From contig JAJPWY010000089.1 of NCBI GenBank assembly GCA_021205725.1, positions 1 through 43,673 on the forward strand: a stretch of DNA of 43,673 nucleotides, in the 5' to 3' direction. Within the stretch, counting starts at the first letter, position 1. Every line of letters begins with the position of its first letter. The DNA is from Clostridiales bacterium (lineage in GTDB: Bacteria; Bacillota; Clostridia; Oscillospirales; Oscillospiraceae). Below the pieces are notes generated by a model, which saw only the letters and a program-made list of their open reading frames with translations, ran no database searches and had not been told where the DNA came from. Below are positions 1 to 6,460 of this stretch, piece after piece. Both the position numbers and the translations under genes were made by a program.

Positions 1-1282
1 GCGCCCGGCGCACCGGCTCCGGGGTCGGCGTCGGTTCCGTCTCCCAGGGAGGAAGGTCAGTGGGCTCCGGGACAGGAGATGCCTGCCGGGGAGCTGTCTC
101 CGCCGTCTGCTCTGCCGGGGCGGGCTGGGGGGCGATGCCTCCCGCCAATGCCGCCTCCAGCCGGGCAATCCGGGCGGACAATCCCTCATTGGAGGTGTCC
201 AGCGTCTCGTCGCACAGGCGAATGAGGCACAGCTCTGCGTCGGTACGCTGGTTGGCGCTGGTGCGCAGCCCCGCCTGGGTGTCCTGGAGCAGTCGGAGCA
301 TCTGGATGAGCCGTTGAGGGGACAGTCCCTTGCCCAGGGTGTTCAGCGTCTCCTCGTCGTAGCCCCCGTTCATGAGCCCAGCCCCACCCTTGGGAGCGGT
401 CTTTTGGATGAGCAGATCCCGCACCAGGGCGGACAGCTCAGAGAGGACGGCGGGAACGCCCTTTCCTGCGGCGTACAGGTCGCCCAGCTCGGTCAGCGCC
501 TGGGCGGTGTTGCCCCGACGGATATGGTTCATCAGGTGGGCGGTGCGGAGATTCCCAGCCAGGCCCAGGGCGTCCAGCACGGCGTCCCTGTCCACCACGC
601 CGCCCACGGCGGCGCACTGGTCTAAGAGGGAGAGCCCGTCCCGCAGGGCCCCGTCCGCCAGTCGTGCCAGCAGAGCGGCACCGTCGTCGGTGAGCTGAAT
701 GCCCTCCTCCCGGGCCACATAGGAGAGCCGTCCCTGGATGTCCGGGGCGGTGATGCGCTGAAAGGAGAACCGCTGGCACCGGGAGAGAATGGTAGCGGGC
801 ACCTTGTGCAGCTCGGTGGTGGCCAGAATGAACATCAGGTGCTCCGGCGGCTCCTCCAGGATTTTCAACAGGGCGTTGAAGGCGGCGGTGGTGAGCATGT
901 GAACCTCGTCCACGATATAGACCCGCTTTTTCACGGCGGCGGGAGAGTACACCGCCTCGTCCCGAAAGGCCCGCACCTGATCCACGCCGTTGTTGGAGGC
1001 GGCGTCCAGCTCCACCACGTCCAGGATGGAGCCGTCGTCGATGCCCCGACAGGCGGCGCACTGATTGCAGGGATCCCCGTGGACGGGATGCTCGCAGTTG
1101 ACCGCCTTGGCCAGGATCTTGGCGCAGGTGGTCTTTCCCGTGCCCCGGGTGCCGGTGAACAGATAGGCGTGGGACAGCCGCCCCGTCTCCACCTGGGTGC
1201 GCAGGGTCTGGGTGATGTGGGACTGGCCCACCACGTCCTCAAATCGCTGGGGCCGCCATTTTCGATACAGGGCTTGATACAT
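1..1282 (-). CDS. dnaX: DNA polymerase III subunit gamma/tau, 3' end outside the window
   Basis: Clamp-loader ATPase that opens and loads the beta clamp (dnaN in this window). About 427 residues are visible from the start; the C-terminus lies beyond base 1. The N-terminus MYQALYRKWRP is typical. Walker A is GTRGTGKTT (K50), a zinc module is formed by C63, C72, C75 and C78, and the Walker B/DExx sequence is DEVH at about 125-128. The visible tail becomes Pro/Thr/Glu-rich, as expected for the linker after domain III. The ATG at 1280-1282 is preceded by an AAAGGGGAG-type ribosome site. The SRP RNA gene lies directly upstream on the same strand, an arrangement also found in Bacillus. No slippery heptamer for a gamma form is visible in the part shown. 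Confidence 0.97.
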   Translation of the reverse strand, partial: MYQALYRKWRPQRFEDVVGQSHITQTLRTQVETGRLSHAYLFTGTRGTGKTTCAKILAKAVNCEHPVHGDPCNQCAACRGIDDGSILDVVELDAASNNGVDQVRAFRDEAVYSPAAVKKRVYIVDEVHMLTTAAFNALLKILEEPPEHLMFILATTELHKVPATILSRCQRFSFQRITAPDIQGRLSYVAREEGIQLTDDGAALLARLADGALRDGLSLLDQCAAVGGVVDRDAVLDALGLAGNLRTAHLMNHIRRGNTAQALTELGDLYAAGKGVPAVLSELSALVRDLLIQKTAPKGGAGLMNGGYDEETLNTLGKGLSPQRLIQMLRLLQDTQAGLRTSANQRTDAELCLIRLCDETLDTSNEGLSARIARLEAALAGGIAPQPAPAEQTAETAPRQASPVPEPTDLPPWETEPTPTPEPVRRA

Positions 1283-1311
1283 AGCAGGGTCACTCCCCTT
1301 TCCGATAAACA

Positions 1312-1568
1312 AAAAAGACTCACGGAGGGCCGCACACCCTCTGCTCTGCTCTCTGAAGCGGCAAACAGCTCGAGCCGGCGGTCTGCGGCACACACCAGGT
1401 TCCGCTTAATGCTGCTCGGTTCCCCGCCTGACATGGTTCACGGGCTGACATTGCGCAGGACCGGCTGTCAACACCGAATGCCGCTTCAGACAACATAGCA
1501 AAGGCCGGAAGGGAAGCTCCCTCCCTGACAGGTGCGGCTTTCCGTGAGCCGTCTTGACCTTTACAAGG
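1312..1568 (-). ncRNA. ffs: Signal recognition particle RNA, large Gram-positive type with Alu domain
   Basis: RNA scaffold of the signal recognition particle. On the minus strand the helix 8 core is present: GTGAACCATGTCAGG, a GGAA tetraloop closed by CGGGGAACCG, then AGCAGCATTAAGC. The two ends pair: GGCTCACGGA near the 5' end (1541-1550) with TCCGTGAGTC near the 3' end, and GCCGCACC with GGTGTGCGGC, followed by a T6 run at 1311-1316. The length of about 250 nt fits the Bacillus/Clostridium large form rather than the 4.5S form. The ends are estimated from pairing and from the promoter; the exact 5' end may be processed. Confidence 0.92.
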
Positions 1569-1575
1569 CTAGTCT

Positions 1576-1604
1576 ATTCTACTATGATTTCCGGGAATTA
1601 TCAA
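1576..1604 (-). promoter_or_regulatory. Sigma-A promoter of the SRP RNA
   Basis: On the minus strand TTGATA (1599-1604) and TAGAAT (1576-1581) are separated by exactly 17 bases. Transcription would begin near 1569, just before the paired 5' end of the RNA. Confidence 0.8.
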
Positions 1605-1636
1605 GGGGTCTGACCGGGAATTTTTCCCCTTCCCTC

Positions 1637-2716
1637 TCACTCCATCTCCTCCGGACGGAAGCACTCCTCCGGCAGCACGTCGCTCAGCTCCCGCAGGGCG
1701 ATGCCGAAGCCGTTGGTGGTGTCGATCTGCCGGGGCGTCTCGCACTCTATGGCCGAGCCGGGCTGGTGCAAGGGAAGGGAGAAGGTGGCCCGAACACCCC
1801 GTTCCGGTAGACTGCTCACCATCATGGAGCCGCCGTGGTATCCGGCGATCTTCCGGCAGACGGAGATCCCCAGGCTCAGTCCCTCCCCCGCATCCTTCAG
1901 GGTATCTCCCCCCTTTGCCGGGTCAAACAGAAGGGACAGCTTCTCCCGGGTCAGACCGGGGCCATCGTCCTCTACAGAGAGATAGGCCCATTGACGGCGG
2001 AGCTCCAGCCGGAGGAGGATCTGTCCGCCCCTCCCTGTGGCCCGGAGAGCGTTGCTCACCAGCTGACAGACCAGGTAGAGAAACAGCTGGTCGTCGCATT
2101 TGGCGTACACCGTCCGCCGGGGGATCTTCAGGCTGATCTCGCAACCGGCCATGCGAACCAGCCCCTCCACCTCATGGAGACACCAGCGGCACAGGCCCGT
2201 CAGATCCATCACCTGGGGCATGAAATCAACAGGCGCTTCTCCCTCCGGCAGGGCGGCCAGCTCCAGCAGACGGAGCATCCGCAGCGTCCGAAGCTGGGAT
2301 TTGCTGTATCGATTCAGCGCCTTCTCCTGTTCCCGCCTCTGATCGGGCGTCATGGCTGTCCGGAGCAGCTCCTCAGCGGACATCATCCCGGCCAGCGGCC
2401 CTCTCAGCTGCCGGAGCAGGAAGGGGATACGGTGGTTGGGGAGAACGGTCGGCTCCTCCACCGGAGACAGCCGGAGCAGCCGTCCCGCTCCGCAGGCCCA
2501 GGAAAGGGCCGTCCACGGCCGTCCCTCTGCCGTCAGGGACAGAGCGGCGTCCGTCTCCGCCTCCAGCGGCTCCGGCAGCGGCTCGCCCACCAGGGGAAGC
2601 CAGCCAAGCCGGGCGGCGGCGGGATTTCGATATTGCACCAGGCCGTTCTCCAGATAGAGAATCGGATCCGGTATACAGTCAAAGCTCTGCGCCACCGGCA
2701 GATTGAAATTGCTCAT
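1637..2716 (-). CDS. Histidine-kinase-like ATPase with a degenerate H-box
   Basis: A 359-aa soluble protein. An N-terminal PAS-like segment (about 10-50: DCIPDPILYLENG) is followed by a dimerisation-like helix and a C-terminal HATPase_c domain with an N box (VSNALRAT), G1 box (DDGPG), F box (LFDP) and G2 box (GLSLGIS). The helix that should carry the phospho-acceptor reads FLLRQLRGPL, so the His of the usual HELRTPL motif is Arg102. Autophosphorylation at the canonical site therefore seems impossible, although the ATP site looks intact. The ATG at 2714-2716 was chosen over an upstream in-frame start because GTGGAGG lies just before it and the promoter ends upstream of it. No response regulator is adjacent. 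Its function is not known to me; it may be a pseudokinase or an ATP-dependent scaffold. Confidence 0.8.
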   Translation of the reverse strand: MSNFNLPVAQSFDCIPDPILYLENGLVQYRNPAAARLGWLPLVGEPLPEPLEAETDAALSLTAEGRPWTALSWACGAGRLLRLSPVEEPTVLPNHRIPFLLRQLRGPLAGMMSAEELLRTAMTPDQRREQEKALNRYSKSQLRTLRMLRLLELAALPEGEAPVDFMPQVMDLTGLCRWCLHEVEGLVRMAGCEISLKIPRRTVYAKCDDQLFLYLVCQLVSNALRATGRGGQILLRLELRRQWAYLSVEDDGPGLTREKLSLLFDPAKGGDTLKDAGEGLSLGISVCRKIAGYHGGSMMVSSLPERGVRATFSLPLHQPGSAIECETPRQIDTTNGFGIALRELSDVLPEECFRPEEME

Positions 2717-2758
2717 GTTTTGCCTCCACACAGCACAAATCCCCTGAACTTCCCTTTC

Positions 2759-2787
2759 AGTATAGCAAAGCGGGGACGAAAGGACAA
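2759..2787 (-). promoter_or_regulatory. Sigma-A promoter of the kinase-like gene
   Basis: Minus strand TTGTCC (2782-2787), 17-base spacer, TATACT (2759-2764), about 45 bases upstream of the ATG. It also rules out the longer reading frame that starts at 2830. Confidence 0.7.
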
Positions 2788-2991
2788 GAATAAAATCGAA
2801 AACCGTCGAAAGAGGACGGAAAGACCCCATCCGGAGGTCGACGCCGGGCTGACGGCGGCTCCGTTAGAATGGCCCGCTCCCCCCATCCTATACCGTCGGG
2901 AGAAAAATGGTTCCCCATCGGGAGCCGATCCCGACAGGGTGAGATGGCGGTAAAGGGTTCGTTGCCCTCCCCCCGTCTGTGCTGCAAGGGC

Positions 2992-3031
2992 AAAAAAACA
3001 CCGCATCAATGCATCGGTGCATTCATGCGGT
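2992..3031 (-). terminator. Rho-independent terminator of the CarD-type gene
   Basis: Inverted repeat ACCGCAT-c-AATGCA / TGCATT-c-ATGCGGT with a 4-base loop (3000-3031), followed on the minus strand by a run of seven T (2992-2998). It lies about 25 bases after the stop codon of the CarD-family gene. Confidence 0.85.
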
Positions 3032-3054
3032 GACATAGTCCTATTTTGTTTTTG

Positions 3055-3540
3055 TCATTTCAGGTGCTCCTGGATATAGTGAAGCACCTCCTGATACTGC
3101 ACCCCCAGGGCGGTGGCCAGCTCTCCAAACAGAAGCTGCTCCGTCTTTTTCAGCATCGTAGTGTCGCTGATGCCGGAGCGCTTGTTCTGCTTGCTTCGGC
3201 GCAGCTGATCCAGGTACAGCGTCTTGGCAAGGCTGGCCAGCTGATAGCTGTCTCCCGATTTCAGGATGGCGGCGCAGCGGAGCTTTTGATCGTTCAGATT
3301 TTCGAAGGTCAACGACGGCACATCGGGGAGCTGCCCGATCAGCTCCTGGGCCTCCTCCTGGGACATCACCGGACGGATCTTTACCTTCTGGCTCTCCTTC
3401 GGCGTGTAAAATGTGGCGTCGTTGACGTACAGGGGGCAGAGCACATAGTACTGTCCCGGCAGTCCGTCCAGCTTCGTCTCCCCGACCACCCGGCAGACAC
3501 CGGCAGTCTCATGCATGACCAGTTGTCCTTGTGTTAACAT
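3055..3540 (-). CDS. CarD/CdnL/TRCF-domain transcriptional regulator
   Basis: A 161-aa protein. Residues 1-65 form a CarD/TRCF RNA-polymerase-interacting Tudor-like domain (start MLTQGQLVMHETAGVCRV, then LPGQYYVLCPLY). The C-terminal two thirds are helical (KSGDSYQLASLAKTLYLDQL), as in CdnL-type proteins that bind the RNA polymerase beta subunit and DNA upstream of the -10 element. Homologues stabilise open complexes, often at rRNA promoters; that role is inferred here. The ATG at 3538-3540 has AAAAGGAG at good spacing and replaces the longer in-frame start. The gene is monocistronic, with its own promoter and terminator. Confidence 0.88.
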   Translation of the reverse strand: MLTQGQLVMHETAGVCRVVGETKLDGLPGQYYVLCPLYVNDATFYTPKESQKVKIRPVMSQEEAQELIGQLPDVPSLTFENLNDQKLRCAAILKSGDSYQLASLAKTLYLDQLRRSKQNKRSGISDTTMLKKTEQLLFGELATALGVQYQEVLHYIQEHLK

Positions 3541-3584
3541 AATAACTCCTTTTCCCAAGCAACAATACACCCAATCTACCTGAT

Positions 3585-3613
3585 ATTATACCAGATTCCA
3601 AGGGCGGATATAA
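3585..3613 (-). promoter_or_regulatory. Extended -10 promoter of the CarD-type gene
   Basis: Minus strand TGGTATAAT, an extended -10 with a perfect TATAAT (3585-3590). The -35 is weak (TTATAT at 17-base spacing). The leader is about 40 bases long. Confidence 0.6.
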
Positions 3614-3701
3614 GAGAAAGTTTCTGTGCTTTTTTCACAAAAAGAGGTTTTCTCTATTGTGCGAAATGAACGAAAAAGTATATGTACGGCGCAAAAAGGC
3701 C

Positions 3702-3731
3702 TTTCATTTTCCGATTTCAATGTGATAAAAT
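3702..3731 (+). promoter_or_regulatory. Probable promoter of the 79-aa gene
   Basis: TAAAAT at 3726-3731 with TTTCAT 18 bases upstream, in a locally AT-rich stretch. The leader would be about 65 bases. Confidence 0.4.
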
Positions 3732-3800
3732 ACAGGAAACAGGGGAAAGGCCCTCTCTGTCGGGAGACCACTGCCCCAACGCTGATGGAGGATCATAAAA

Positions 3801-4040
3801 ATGAAACGGATCAAATTTGCCTGTCTGTCTCAGACGGTACACTTCGAGCGCAACGAAAAGCTGGGTCAGGAGGAGGCCACCCGGATGGCCCTGCTGGAAC
3901 GGGATCGCTACCTGAAACGCCTGGAGGAGACCGGGACAGCCTATCGTATCGACCAGCAGTACCAGCTGGAGGACGGTACCCCGGTGCTGGTGCTCCGCCG
4001 CCAGTACAACAGCTACGCTCCCGGCGACTACCTGAACTGA
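3801..4040 (+). CDS. Small hypothetical protein, 79 aa
   Basis: I do not recognise a family. It is a basic to neutral, soluble-looking protein starting MKRIKFACLSQTVHFE, with a charged helix (RMALLERDRYLKRLEE) followed by a probable beta segment (YQLEDGTPVLVLRRQY). There is no signal peptide or membrane segment. It is supported as a gene by TGGAGG 10 bases before the ATG, a plausible promoter upstream, a strong terminator 13 bases after the stop, and G/C third positions like its neighbours. It is probably monocistronic. Confidence 0.7.
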   Translation: MKRIKFACLSQTVHFERNEKLGQEEATRMALLERDRYLKRLEETGTAYRIDQQYQLEDGTPVLVLRRQYNSYAPGDYLN

Positions 4041-4052
4041 GACAGCACTGCA

Positions 4053-4097
4053 CACAGCCCCCCGCTTTTGTCTGACAAAGGCGGGGGGCTGTGTTTT
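4053..4097 (+). terminator. Terminator of the 79-aa gene
   Basis: GC-rich stem CACAGCCCCCCGC / GCGGGGGGCTGTG with an inner TTTGT/ACAAA extension, followed by TTTT. The structure is symmetric and could also end minus-strand transcription from the LytTR gene. Confidence 0.85.
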
Positions 4098-4164
4098 GGA
4101 ATTCAAATGTGACCTGCGCCTGAAAGAGGGAGGATGGCAGCAAATCTTGTAGCTCACCCTGTCG

Positions 4165-4875
4165 TCACAGGGTCTGCCATACATACTGGAGAAAGGCCCT
4201 CCTGGTCTCCTGCTGACGGCTTTTGCTGATGGGTATGACGGAACGGTCGGACAAGATCGCCCTTCCAGTGTCCAGCCGGGCGATCTTCTTCATGTTGACG
4301 ATAAAGCTCTTGTGGCACTGGATGAAAAAGGTGGGCAGCCGGTCAGAAAGGGTGGACAGCTTCTCATAGACCAGAAATTCTCCGTCCCCTGTACGGATGA
4401 CGACAGCGTGGTTCCTGCTTTCCAGATATAAAATCTGTTCGGGAGAGACGGAAAGCTCCTTTCCCCGTTGGGAAAAGGTGAGGGCAGGCGCCACCCTGCT
4501 TTTGTCCACGAGCCGGTCGAGATACTGGCGCAGGATCGACTCGCTGACCGGCTTCGTGATATAGCCTGCCGGAGCTGTATCGGTCAGAAAGACCAGCTGC
4601 GCATAACGATCGTTGTACCCGGTGACATAAATCACCGGAAGCTCCGGTGCGACGTTGGAAATGGCCTGCACATAGGGAAAGCTCGTCTTGTCCTCGCCAA
4701 GCTCTATGTCCATCAGCACCGCATCAAACCGGCTCCACTCTCTGCGCACATCGGCGCACAGCGCCTCCGGTTCTTCATAGAGCATGATCGTCTCCACCCG
4801 GTCGTCCCGTTTCAACAGAGACTCCATTTCCTGCAGGGCCGCCGGGTTGTCGTCACAAACAGCAATATTGAGCAT
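4165..4875 (-). CDS. LytTR-family response regulator (AgrA/VirR type)
   Basis: A 236-aa DNA-binding response regulator. The receiver domain (about 1-120) starts MLNIAVCDDNP; its acidic pair is CDD, the phospho-acceptor Asp is in DAVLMDIELG, and the conserved Lys is in YITKPVS. The LytTR domain (about 135-236) contains LSVSPEQILYLESRNH and FFIQCHKSFIVNMKKI. Such proteins bind imperfect direct repeats upstream of target promoters. No sensor kinase is adjacent, so it is an orphan here. The ATG at 4873-4875 gives the family's usual N-terminus. A GTG four codons earlier (4885-4887) has the better-spaced AGGA and is a real alternative. Confidence 0.9.
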   Translation of the reverse strand: MLNIAVCDDNPAALQEMESLLKRDDRVETIMLYEEPEALCADVRREWSRFDAVLMDIELGEDKTSFPYVQAISNVAPELPVIYVTGYNDRYAQLVFLTDTAPAGYITKPVSESILRQYLDRLVDKSRVAPALTFSQRGKELSVSPEQILYLESRNHAVVIRTGDGEFLVYEKLSTLSDRLPTFFIQCHKSFIVNMKKIARLDTGRAILSDRSVIPISKSRQQETRRAFLQYVWQTL

Positions 4876-4971
4876 CTCTCTACCCACTCCCTTTCCTGTT
4901 TTTTATTATACATGATTTTGCAGCACCCGTCAAATCTCTGCTCCTGCCCGCGCCCGGCAGCCCGTCCTGCC

Positions 4972-4993
4972 GCAAGCGGTTTCCCGCCTGACA
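4972..4993. repeat. Diverged copy of the palindromic GCAAGCGGTTT..CGCTTGACA element
   Basis: GCAAGCGGTTTCCCGCCTGACA matches 20 of 22 bases, in the same orientation, of the element at 6271-6292 on the other side of the ADP-ribosylglycohydrolase gene. Weaker similarity continues on its left. The flanks 4876-4971 and 4994-5084 hold no gene; a GGGAG..GCGG/CCGC..CTCCC hairpin sits at about 5001-5036. Confidence 0.55.
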
Positions 4994-5084
4994 ACGAAAA
5001 CGGGAGTACTGCGGTTTTTGCTCCGCAACGCTCCCTTATCTGATTCACGGGTGTGTTTAAAATCTGTTTTTCCTCAACAGGGTA

Positions 5085-5113
5085 TTGAAAAGGGTATGGG
5101 GGTTCTGTATAAT
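5085..5113 (+). promoter_or_regulatory. Strong sigma-A promoter of the ADP-ribosylglycohydrolase gene
   Basis: TTGAAA (5085-5090), 17-base spacer, perfect TATAAT (5108-5113). The leader is about 37 bases and contains AAAGGAGG. Confidence 0.85.
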
Positions 5114-5157
5114 GGGGACGAGAATGTGTGCAAATGTATACAAAGGAGGACAAATAC

Positions 5158-6105
5158 ATGTACGGTGCATTTATTGGCGACATCGTGGGCTCAAAATATG
5201 AGTTTAATAACATTAAGACCAAGGAGTTTCCCCTTTTTTCAAAGGACTGCGATTACACAGACGACACGATCATGACGGTTGCCGTCGCCAGGGCAATTAT
5301 GCTCAGCCGCCAGGAACAATATGAAAAAAGCGGAGAGGGAAAGGGTTTCCAGGAATTTCTCGTCGAGGTAATGCAGGATTTTGGCAAAAGGTATCCTGAC
5401 CCCACAGGCGCCTATGGGGGAATGTTCGCCAACTGGCTCCGTCAGCGGAACCCAAAGCCTTATGGCAGCTATGGCAATGGGTCCGCAATGCGTGTCTCTC
5501 CCTGTGGACTGGCGGCGGTCACAATGGAGGAGGCGCTGGCCCTGGCCCGTGCCAGTGCGTGTATCACGCATAATCATCCGGAAGGGGTAAAGGGGGCGGA
5601 GGCCGTCAGTGCGGCAATCTTCCTGGCAAAGTGCGGAAAAAGCAAGGCAGAGATCAAACAGTATCTGAGCGAGCATTATTACGACCTGGATTTTACCCTG
5701 GATTCCATCAGAGACAGCTACAGCTTTGACGGCTCCTGCCAGGGATCGGTTCCTCAGGCGATTGTCGCATTCCTGGAATCTGAGAATTTCGAGGATGCCA
5801 TCCGAAATGTGATTTCCATTGGCGGAGATTGCGACACCACCGGAGCCATAACCGGGTCGATCGCCTGGATCTATTATGCCGGTTACATCAATTGGGTCAC
5901 GGATCGTCTTGACCCGTCGATGCAGAACATCAAGACCCGTGCAATGGAATATCTTCCGAAGGAATTCATCGACATCGCAGATGAATTTCTGGATATGTGC
6001 GGAAAACGATTCGGAACCTATGGTCGTATGGGTGGATGCACCTCAATATTGAATCTCAGCGAAACCAAAAAATATGGTACGGACTGGGGAAAGCCCTCTG
6101 CCTAA
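5158..6105 (+). CDS. ADP-ribosylglycohydrolase (ARH/DraG family)
   Basis: A 315-aa hydrolase of the family that removes ADP-ribose from proteins or nucleic acids using two Mg ions. N-terminal GDIVGS (7-12) and TDDT (D35, D36) supply metal ligands. The C-terminal GGDCDTTG (D224, D226, T227) completes the dinuclear site, so the catalytic set looks whole. The ATG at 5158 is preceded by AAAGGAGG; an earlier in-frame ATG at 5128 overlaps the likely leader. The gene is monocistronic, lower in GC than the surrounding genes, and bracketed by related palindromic repeats beside a tRNA gene, which suggests acquisition. No ADP-ribosyltransferase partner is nearby. The substrate is unknown. Confidence 0.88.
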   Translation: MYGAFIGDIVGSKYEFNNIKTKEFPLFSKDCDYTDDTIMTVAVARAIMLSRQEQYEKSGEGKGFQEFLVEVMQDFGKRYPDPTGAYGGMFANWLRQRNPKPYGSYGNGSAMRVSPCGLAAVTMEEALALARASACITHNHPEGVKGAEAVSAAIFLAKCGKSKAEIKQYLSEHYYDLDFTLDSIRDSYSFDGSCQGSVPQAIVAFLESENFEDAIRNVISIGGDCDTTGAITGSIAWIYYAGYINWVTDRLDPSMQNIKTRAMEYLPKEFIDIADEFLDMCGKRFGTYGRMGGCTSILNLSETKKYGTDWGKPSA

Positions 6106-6131
6106 CACAGAGGATATGAGTGCCTGTCCTC

Positions 6132-6152
6132 GTAAATTTGAACCGCTGACCC
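6132..6152 (-). pseudogene. Degenerate 3' fragment of tRNA-Val, copy 1
   Basis: Minus strand GGTCAGCGGTTCAAATTTACG matches the variable loop and T-arm of the intact tRNA at 6343-6416 for about 14 bases and then diverges in the acceptor stem. Confidence 0.6.
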
Positions 6153-6200
6153 AACCCACTGCAAACGGTTCACCGCTTGACATATTTTCCTGCATAAAAT

Positions 6201-6228
6201 AAAAGCACCTGCTATTGCAGGTGCTTTT
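6201..6228 (-). terminator. Terminator hairpin, repeat copy 1
   Basis: AAAAGCACCTGC TATT GCAGGTGCTTTT, identical to the hairpin behind the tRNA. It is symmetric and so could act on either strand, including after the ADP-ribosylglycohydrolase gene. Confidence 0.8.
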
Positions 6229-6233
6229 CCTAT

Positions 6234-6262
6234 GGACGATAACGGATTCGAACCGCTGGCCC
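6234..6262 (-). pseudogene. 3' fragment of tRNA-Val, copy 2
   Basis: The last 25 or so bases of tRNA-Val (AGCGGTTCGAATCCGTTATCGTCC on the minus strand, read in two parts: T-arm, then acceptor) are kept perfectly. The anticodon region and everything 5' of it are replaced by the palindromic sequence, so no cloverleaf forms. Confidence 0.8.
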
Positions 6263-6310
6263 GACCCACTGCAAGCGGTTTACCGCTTGACATATTTTCC
6301 TATATAAAAT

Positions 6311-6338
6311 AAAAGCACCTGCTATTGCAGGTGCTTTT
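6311..6338 (-). terminator. Terminator of tRNA-Val
   Basis: Perfect 12-bp stem AAAAGCACCTGC / GCAGGTGCTTTT with a 4-base loop, starting about five bases after the tRNA 3' end on the minus strand; the arm ends in TTTT. Confidence 0.9.
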
Positions 6339-6342
6339 CCTA

Positions 6343-6416
6343 TGGACGATAACGGATTCGAACCGCTGACCCTCCGCACGTCAAGCGGATGCTCTAGCCA
6401 GCTGAGCTAATCGTCC
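6343..6416 (-). tRNA. tRNA-Val (anticodon GAC)
   Basis: Cloverleaf on the minus strand: acceptor GGACGAT/ATCGTCC, D-arm GCTC..GAGC, anticodon stem TCCGC/GCGGA around loop TTGACGT (anticodon GAC, reading GUC/GUU), variable loop GGGTC, T-arm with TTCGAAT. CCA is not encoded. The discriminator base is A. Confidence 0.95.
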
Positions 6417-6431
6417 AAATCGACGTTGACT

Positions 6432-6460
6432 ATTATACCCATGTCCGGCCCGGTTGTCAA
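6432..6460 (-). promoter_or_regulatory. Consensus promoter of tRNA-Val
   Basis: Minus strand perfect TTGACA (6455-6460), 17-base spacer, perfect TATAAT (6432-6437). The -35 overlaps the stop codon of dusB, so the tRNA is transcribed both on its own and possibly from dusB. Confidence 0.9.

Larger units (their letters stand above)
6141..6360. repeat. Two tandem 110-bp repeats made of tRNA-Val 3' sequence, terminator and a palindrome
   Basis: Units 6141-6250 and 6251-6360 differ at only six positions. Each holds, on the minus strand, the terminator hairpin (AAAAGCACCTGC/GCAGGTGCTTTT), a palindrome that reads CAAGCGGTAAACCGCTTG in the unit next to the tRNA, and the T-arm region of tRNA-Val. The unit boundary falls inside the tRNA T-arm, so the array joins directly onto the intact tRNA. 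No coding region is credible here. Confidence 0.9.

Noticed and set aside
931-1434. Open frames between dnaX and the kinase-like gene
   Set aside because: The stretch is explained by the SRP RNA, its promoter and the dnaX start.
6102-6293. A 63-codon frame over the tandem tRNA-fragment repeats
   Set aside because: Its translation only reflects the repeat, T-arm and terminator sequences; no start signals.
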